Shown: positions 15,217 to 25,888 of the stretch, piece by piece
Position numbering within the stretch: the first letter of the stretch is position 1
Layout: each line of letters starts with the position of its first letter
Translations under genes and position numbers: made by a program
Origin: JANPJV01 sp031425695
GTDB lineage: Bacteria > Pseudomonadota > Gammaproteobacteria > Xanthomonadales > SZUA-5
Direction: 5' to 3'
Assembly (NCBI GenBank): GCA_031425695.1
Contig: JANPJV010000031.1
Location: forward strand, 1 to 25,888
Length of the DNA: 25,888 nt
Notes under the pieces: model-generated
What the model was told of the DNA's origin: nothing
Databases searched by the model: none
What the model saw: only the letters and a program-made list of their open reading frames with translations

Positions 15217-16128
15217 CTATTCAACTGACACCACCACCGCCGGCCTCCGCCGTTCGCTCCACAGCAGCGTCAGGCCGCTGGCAATGACGATGCCGGCGCC
15301 GAGCAGCACGATCGGTTGCGGCAGGGTGTGCCACAGCAGCCAGTCGAGGCCGAGGCCCCAGGCGAGTGCGGTGTACTCGAATGGCGCGATCAGCGAGGCC
15401 TGGCCGCGCTTGAAGGCCTCGGTGATGGTGAACTGGCCGACGGATCCGGTGACGGCGATGCCGACCAGGGTCCACGCATGCTCCGCGTGGACGGGACGCC
15501 AGTCGCTCCCGGTCAGCGCGGTAGCGCCCAAGGCCAGCGAAATCATCAGCCAGAACACCATGGCGGCCGAGCTGTCGGTGCGTCCAAGCACGCGCGCGGT
15601 GATCGCGCTGACGGCGTAGCAGAGGGTCGAGAACAGCACGGCGAGGCCGCCGAGGGAGAGCATCTGAGCCCCGCTCGGCCGCAGCACGACCAGTACCCCG
15701 ACGAGCCCGATCGCGATTGCCCACCAGCGATTGGCGCCGACGTGCTCACCAAGAATCGGCGCGGCGAGCGCGGTGATCAGCAGCGGTGCAACGAAGAAGA
15801 TCGCATAGGCCTCGCTCAGCGGCAGCGTGCGCAGGCCATAGGCGAAGCTCGCCAGCATGCCGATGCCGATCACGCCGCGCAGCAGATGCAGCGACCAGCG
15901 CACGCGCAGCAGCGAAGCGCCGCTGCGCGCTGCGAGCACCCAGATGATCACCACCGGCAGCGACGCATAGCCGCGCAGCGCCGCCACCTGCAGCGGCGGA
16001 TAGTGCGGCGCCAGGTGCTTCAAGCCCGCATCCATCAGCGCAAAGGCGCCGACCGCGATCAGCATCATGATGATCCCGCGCAGGTTGTCGGCGCGCTGCT
16101 CGAGGGCGGGGTGGGTGGGCGCGGACAT
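15217..16128 (-). CDS. EamA/DMT-superfamily transporter
   Basis: A 303-aa inner-membrane protein with ten hydrophobic segments arranged as two EamA repeats, the drug/metabolite transporter layout. Landmarks are IIMMLIAVGAFALMDAGLKHL in helix 1, LRGVIGIGMLASFAYGLRTLPLSEAYAIFFVAPLLI near the end of repeat 1, and TGSVGQFTITEAFKRGQASLIAPFEYTALAWG in repeat 2. Substrate unknown. It follows the biosynthetic cluster on the same strand but two hairpins separate them, so it is probably a separate unit; an export role for the cluster product is possible but unsupported. No strong ribosome site is seen before the ATG. Confidence 0.92.
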   Translation of the reverse strand: MSAPTHPALEQRADNLRGIIMMLIAVGAFALMDAGLKHLAPHYPPLQVAALRGYASLPVVIIWVLAARSGASLLRVRWSLHLLRGVIGIGMLASFAYGLRTLPLSEAYAIFFVAPLLITALAAPILGEHVGANRWWAIAIGLVGVLVVLRPSGAQMLSLGGLAVLFSTLCYAVSAITARVLGRTDSSAAMVFWLMISLALGATALTGSDWRPVHAEHAWTLVGIAVTGSVGQFTITEAFKRGQASLIAPFEYTALAWGLGLDWLLWHTLPQPIVLLGAGIVIASGLTLLWSERRRPAVVVSVE

Positions 16129-16182
16129 GTGCAGGCGTGGATCAGGCGGCCGGCGAGGATAGCTGGAGGTCGCAGGAAGATC

Positions 16183-16206
16183 CCCTCTCCCGCCGGCGGG
16201 AGAGGG
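16183..16206. repeat. 24-bp perfect GC palindrome
   Basis: CCCTCTCCCGCC followed by its exact complement GGCGGGAGAGGG. Related CCCTCTCCC/GGGAGAGGG words recur at 16209-16219 and 16244-16284, so the 162-bp gap between the DMT gene and the hydrolase gene is largely made of them. This type of palindrome is common between genes in GC-rich proteobacteria. It may help end transcripts of the biosynthetic operon. Confidence 0.7.
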
Positions 16207-16256
16207 TCAGGGAGAGGGGCTTTTCCTGGACCCAACGAAATGCGCCCTCTCCCCTG

Positions 16257-16284
16257 CCCTCTCGCCAAAAGCGGGAGAGAGGGG
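16257..16284 (-). terminator. Hairpin at the end of the biosynthetic operon
   Basis: The left arm (from 16257) and right arm (16271-16284) pair imperfectly, seven contiguous pairs including one G-T around a CAAAA loop, just beyond the stop of the last hydrolase gene (16291). No T-run follows on the minus strand. Likely a factor-dependent terminator or mRNA 3' structure. Confidence 0.45.
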
Positions 16285-16290
16285 ATTCGC

Positions 16291-17130
16291 TTACCCGAAC
16301 TTGCGTTTGGTCCAGCCCAGCACGCGTTCGATCAAGTCCCGCTGCGCCGCGAGCTCGCTGCGGGTGTGGTTCACCTGCGGCTGGAATTCGGCCTCGACGC
16401 GGCGCGCGAGCTCGCGGCCGAAGGTGCGTTCGAACTGGTGTGGCGAGTTGTAGTCCGAACTGACACTGCCGGAGTACATGAGGTACACGGCGACACCGCG
16501 CTGGGTCATGCCCGCGAGCTGACGGGCAAACTCCTGACGCGAGGGCGTGTTGCGGTGGCATTCGGCGGCCGGATCGACACCGCTGGTGCCGAGCGGATGT
16601 TGCAACCGGCGCACACAGCGACGGGCAAACGCCTTGAAGCCGCGGCCCAGGGCACCCACCGCGCCAGGCAGCAACAGCCGCAGGCCATAGGCGCGCAGGC
16701 GGCTTTCCACGGTCGCATACGCGAACGGATCGAGCAGTATCAATCCATGGACACGTTCGTCGACGAGCGCGCTGGCATAGGCATTGTCGGCGCCTGAGCA
16801 CAGGCCGAACAGCACGCAGCGGGTGACTCCGGTTTCGCGGGCGAGTACGTCCATCGCAGCGATCGTGTCGGCGATCGCTTGTTGCTCGAAGGATGCCGTA
16901 CCGGATGCAGCCGCACTTTCGCCGAGGCCGGAGAGGTCGAAGCGCAACACCGCATGGCCGGCGCCAGCCAATGCTCGGGCGAGCTGCACGTTCAGGCGCT
17001 GCGGGCCGACGCGCGAGATGACGCCGGCATTGAGCAGCACGAAGCCGAGCGCGTGAGCGCTGCCATCGGGCAGGCTCAGCGTGCCGGCGAGCCGGCGGCG
17101 TTCCCCGAACTGGACGATGCGCTCGCTCAT
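16291..17130 (-). CDS. Alpha/beta hydrolase with Cys nucleophile
   Basis: A 279-aa alpha/beta hydrolase of the serine aminopeptidase S33-like group, similar in type to the hydrolases linked to exosortase-A and acyl/peptide assembly clusters. The oxyanion region is FVLLNAGVISRVGPQR (30-45), followed by VLRFDLSGLGES. The nucleophile elbow is G-L-C-S-G (109-113), placing Cys111 where most relatives have Ser; Cys nucleophiles are known in dienelactone hydrolases. The probable catalytic His is His255 in VNHTRS. As the NRPS lacks a thioesterase, this enzyme is the best candidate for releasing the chain or removing mis-primed chains (inference). The ATG at 17130 overlaps the preceding stop by four bases (ATGA); a longer frame to 17679 is only open by chance. 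Confidence 0.88.
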   Translation of the reverse strand: MSERIVQFGERRRLAGTLSLPDGSAHALGFVLLNAGVISRVGPQRLNVQLARALAGAGHAVLRFDLSGLGESAAASGTASFEQQAIADTIAAMDVLARETGVTRCVLFGLCSGADNAYASALVDERVHGLILLDPFAYATVESRLRAYGLRLLLPGAVGALGRGFKAFARRCVRRLQHPLGTSGVDPAAECHRNTPSRQEFARQLAGMTQRGVAVYLMYSGSVSSDYNSPHQFERTFGRELARRVEAEFQPQVNHTRSELAAQRDLIERVLGWTKRKFG

Positions 17131-17927
17131 CGCAGCTCCGCGAGCGCGGCATGCACGGCGTCGAGCAAGTCCCCGGGGACGATCGATGAATTCATCGCGG
17201 CGTCGGTATTCCACGGCGAGCTCGATTGCAGCCAGGTCCAGTCGAGCTCGGGAAAGCGCGCCTGGAGGGTTTCCAGGCCAGGTTCGACGATGCTCGCGAG
17301 CACCGTCACCGGCACCTTGGGGGCGTCCTGGGTGATGAGATCGAGCGCAGCGAATTCCGCGCGGAGCACGGGCGTGAGCGGGAAGCCGAAGGCCTGGTCG
17401 TTGATCGGCAAGGTGGCCGCGATGCGCTGGCGCACGGCGGCCCAGCCAAGACCGAAATCGAGCCGCAGGAAGACCATGTGCGCGGCCATCAGCTCGTCCA
17501 GGTAACGGGCGCCATCGACCAGCGGCTCCCAGGCGACCAAGCGCACCGGCCGAGCCAGTCCGAGTGCGATGGTTTCCCAGGCGAGCGTGGCGCCGAGCCG
17601 CAGCCCGACCCAGGCTGCCTCGCGCAGGCCGCTCCGCTCCAGCAGCTCGGCATGCGCGCGCACGATATCCGCGCGCCATTGGGTCAAGGTCGCTTCGGCA
17701 AAGTCCCCGTCGGAATCACCACTGCCAGAATAGTCGAAGCGCAGGACGGCAAAGCCCGCACGCGCGAGGCGCTCGGCGAGCACGCGATAGAGACGGTGAC
17801 TGCGCGTGGCCTCGTGCGCAAACGGCGCGCACAGCAGGATTGCGGTCTGCCGGAGACTGGCCCCGGATGGCGGGAAATACACCCCATGCAACTGGCGGGA
17901 ATCGGGCCCGAACCGGAACGGGCTCAC
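17127..17927 (-). CDS. Alpha/beta hydrolase homologue, probably catalytically altered
   Basis: A 266-aa member of the alpha/beta hydrolase fold, similar in length and pattern to the 'hydrolase 2' proteins of exosortase-A systems: LLCAPFAHEATRSHRLYRVL (31-50), VLRFDYSGSGDSDGDF, then the elbow G-L-R-L-G (108-112). Arg110 occupies the nucleophile position, and no His stands at the usual place near the C-terminus (around SSSPWNTDAAMNSS). If the alignment is right it cannot use the normal triad and may be a structural or binding partner of the next hydrolase. It starts at a GTG (17927) overlapping the phosphopantetheinyl transferase stop (GTGA), and its own stop overlaps the next ATG, so it is made in step with both. 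Confidence 0.85.
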   Translation of the reverse strand: MSPFRFGPDSRQLHGVYFPPSGASLRQTAILLCAPFAHEATRSHRLYRVLAERLARAGFAVLRFDYSGSGDSDGDFAEATLTQWRADIVRAHAELLERSGLREAAWVGLRLGATLAWETIALGLARPVRLVAWEPLVDGARYLDELMAAHMVFLRLDFGLGWAAVRQRIAATLPINDQAFGFPLTPVLRAEFAALDLITQDAPKVPVTVLASIVEPGLETLQARFPELDWTWLQSSSPWNTDAAMNSSIVPGDLLDAVHAALAELR

Positions 17928-18632
17928 GACGCGGCCGCGTGATGGTAGAACCGGCGCGCGCCACGGGTGGGCACGGCTGGCAGCGCCAGCGCGGCAATGT
18001 AGTCGGGCGCCGGGGTGAAGCTTTCCAGCTCGAATTCGCGCTCCCCATATTCGGCCAGGGCGAGCGATCCGACTTCGACTCCGCGCAGCTCCACGGTGAG
18101 ACCGCTGCCGACCGCCTTGAGCAGTGCCTCCTTGCGCGTCCAGATCTGGAAAAACGCCTCGATCGGGTCGGCGTTCGCGCGCAGCAGGGCGCGCTCGGCG
18201 CGGCTGAAATGCGCCATCACCAGCTCAGGGAGATCGGTCAGCGCATGCACCTGTTCGACATCGATGCCGACCGTCCCGAGCGAGGCCACGCATAGCAGGG
18301 CCATGCCGCCGCTGTGGGCGAGGTTGATGGCCGGCGCCGATGCGCCCGGGAGCCGCATTTTTCCATTCTCGCCGTCGGGCTCGAAGTACACGGACGCCGC
18401 GGCACAATTTAAGTAGCGCGCAAGGATCTCGCGCACGGCGGCGTGCGCCGAGATGTAGCGCTGGCGATCACGCGCATGCCGAAAGCGCATCGCGCGCGTG
18501 CGCTCGGCTTCATCCAGCGCTTCGATCCCGGCAACCTGCGCAAGGTCGATGCGCCAGACGTCGACGTCGCCGTCGGCGAGTCGCGGGCGCGCTGGTGCCG
18601 TGCTGAACTCGGGCGCGGGCAAGGGCATGCGC

Positions 18633-18640
<8 letters not shown>
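17924..18640 (-). CDS. Sfp-type 4'-phosphopantetheinyl transferase
   Basis: Transfers phosphopantetheine from coenzyme A to the conserved Ser of carrier domains, converting the NRPS and acyl carrier proteins to active form. The 238-aa length is typical of Sfp/HetI enzymes. Motifs: RYISAHAAVREILARYL near residues 61-77, NLAHSGG (106-112), GIDVE (125-129) with the Mg-binding acidic residues, and WTRKEALLKA (167-176). The ATG at 18640 overlaps the NRPS stop (TAA at 18635-18633) by eight bases and has GGGGTGG upstream; a GTG at 18661 is less likely. Its place directly after the NRPS says it serves this cluster. All key residues are present. Confidence 0.95.
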
Positions 18641-25171
<6,531 letters not shown>

Positions 25172-25175
<4 letters not shown>

Positions 25176-25888
25176 CGGGCGAGCTTGAGATATTTGCCCG
25201 GCGCTGCCGGGTTGGGAACGAACCAGCCAGGTTTTCCGTCGGGATCGCGACCCAGCCGCGCGCCCGGCACCGGGGGCGCGCCCGCGTCGAACTCAAGCCT
25301 GGGTGCGGCGGCAGGCACTGGTGAGAACTGTGCCTGCTGCAACTCCTGCGCCGCAGATTTGACGGTGGCGAGCAGGGCGTCGAAGTTGGCGGGCGAATCG
25401 GCGAGTGCAAGTTGCGCGAGCCGAAGCTGCAGCGCGTCGATCTGCGTCCGCACTCGCATCGGCACACCGGCCGGCGTGGCCTCAGTCGCGCCGGGGTCGG
25501 CGAGGGAAAGCCGCGGCGCAGCGCTCCGTCCCTCTTGTGGCGGAAGAGCGGGTGCGCTCGGAGACATCCGCACGTTGGGCGGCTGCTCTTGGGGCATGTG
25601 GGTGTCGAGCATCTGCGCGAGCGCGTCGATGCTCTCCCAGGTCTCCATGAGCTGGCGAAAGCTGATCTTGATCTTGAAGTGGCGGGTGAGCTGCAGGGCC
25701 ACCTGGGTAAGCGCGAGTGAGTCGAGGCCGAGTTCGACGAAAGAGACCGCCCGTTCCGCGGGGCGGATCTCGACCCCTGCGCTCTTGTCGAAGAGCTCGA
25801 TGAGTTGGGTGACGAGAGTTTCGTGAGCAGGAGAAGCGGGGGGGGCAAGTGGCGGGACCCCAACCCAGAAAAAACCGGGTGGGTGGGG
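25172..25888 (-). CDS. Acyl carrier domain and C-terminal tail of a larger synthase (5' end missing)
   Basis: The frame is open from the window edge to a TGA at 25174-25172, giving the last 238 residues. It contains a carrier domain with ELGLDSLALTQVALQLTRHF, phosphopantetheine Ser encoded at 25720-25718, followed by KIKISFRQLMETWESIDALA. This FRQL-type carrier sequence is, from memory, typical of polyketide/NRPS hybrids where the carrier precedes an aminotransferase or other tailoring domain. Here there follow instead a Pro-rich linker, a helix (RTQIDALQLRLAQLAL...FDALLATV) and the end GARLGRDPDGKPGWFVPNPA...KYLKLAR, a motif often seen beside such carriers. It should hand its acyl chain to C1 of the NRPS. 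The outermost 40 bases are homopolymer-rich, so the first residues are uncertain. Confidence 0.85.

Noticed and set aside
16291..17679. 462-aa version of the last hydrolase
   Set aside because: The extra 183 codons overlap the preceding hydrolase in another frame; the ATG at 17130 gives the ATGA junction and a normal N-terminus.
25849..25888. Homopolymer-rich window end as a possible regulatory region
   Set aside because: The carrier-protein frame is still open there, and runs of G and A near a contig edge may simply be low-quality sequence.

Overview
The window is GC-rich DNA from a proteobacterium. A canonical type IV pilus retraction ATPase (pilT) diverging from yggS, a Reg_prop sensor kinase, a DUF2058 protein and many GTAG-headed palindromes between genes suggest a gammaproteobacterium near the Lysobacterales (Xanthomonadales). 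That placement is inference; there is no rRNA or tRNA gene to test it. No CRISPR array, integrase, transposase or phage gene was seen.

Layout. Positions 1-3800 hold an exported protein of unknown function, a 0.9 kb intergenic region packed with tandem and palindromic repeats, pilT (minus strand) and divergent yggS. Positions 3874-7371 (minus) encode a large membrane histidine kinase with a periplasmic beta-propeller sensor. It diverges from a two-gene unit: an unknown 121-aa protein and a GNAT acetyltransferase. Positions 8682-16128 carry housekeeping and transport genes: an NTF2-like lipoprotein, an OsmC-family protein, glycerol kinase, a duplicated membrane protein, a DUF2058 protein, an APC permease and an EamA/DMT exporter. 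The gaps between them are occupied by several families of palindromic repeats.

Positions 16291-25888 (minus) are the right-hand part of a biosynthetic operon whose start lies beyond the window. In transcription order it has a protein ending in an acyl carrier domain (5' end missing), a two-module NRPS (C-A-T-C-A-T), an Sfp-type phosphopantetheinyl transferase and two alpha/beta hydrolases. Every junction overlaps by 4 or 8 bases, so translation is probably coupled. The NRPS begins with a condensation domain, so it should receive a chain from the upstream carrier protein. The second adenylation domain carries a glycine code. No thioesterase or reductase domain is present, so release by one of the hydrolases is the simplest model. 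One hydrolase has a cysteine, the other an arginine, at the nucleophile position.

The most unusual features outside the cluster are the repeats. Two long inverted-repeat elements (8488-8576, 13624-13713) share flanking sequence, while their internal stems differ but stay paired. In four genes the stop codon TAG lies within the GTAG that begins such an element.
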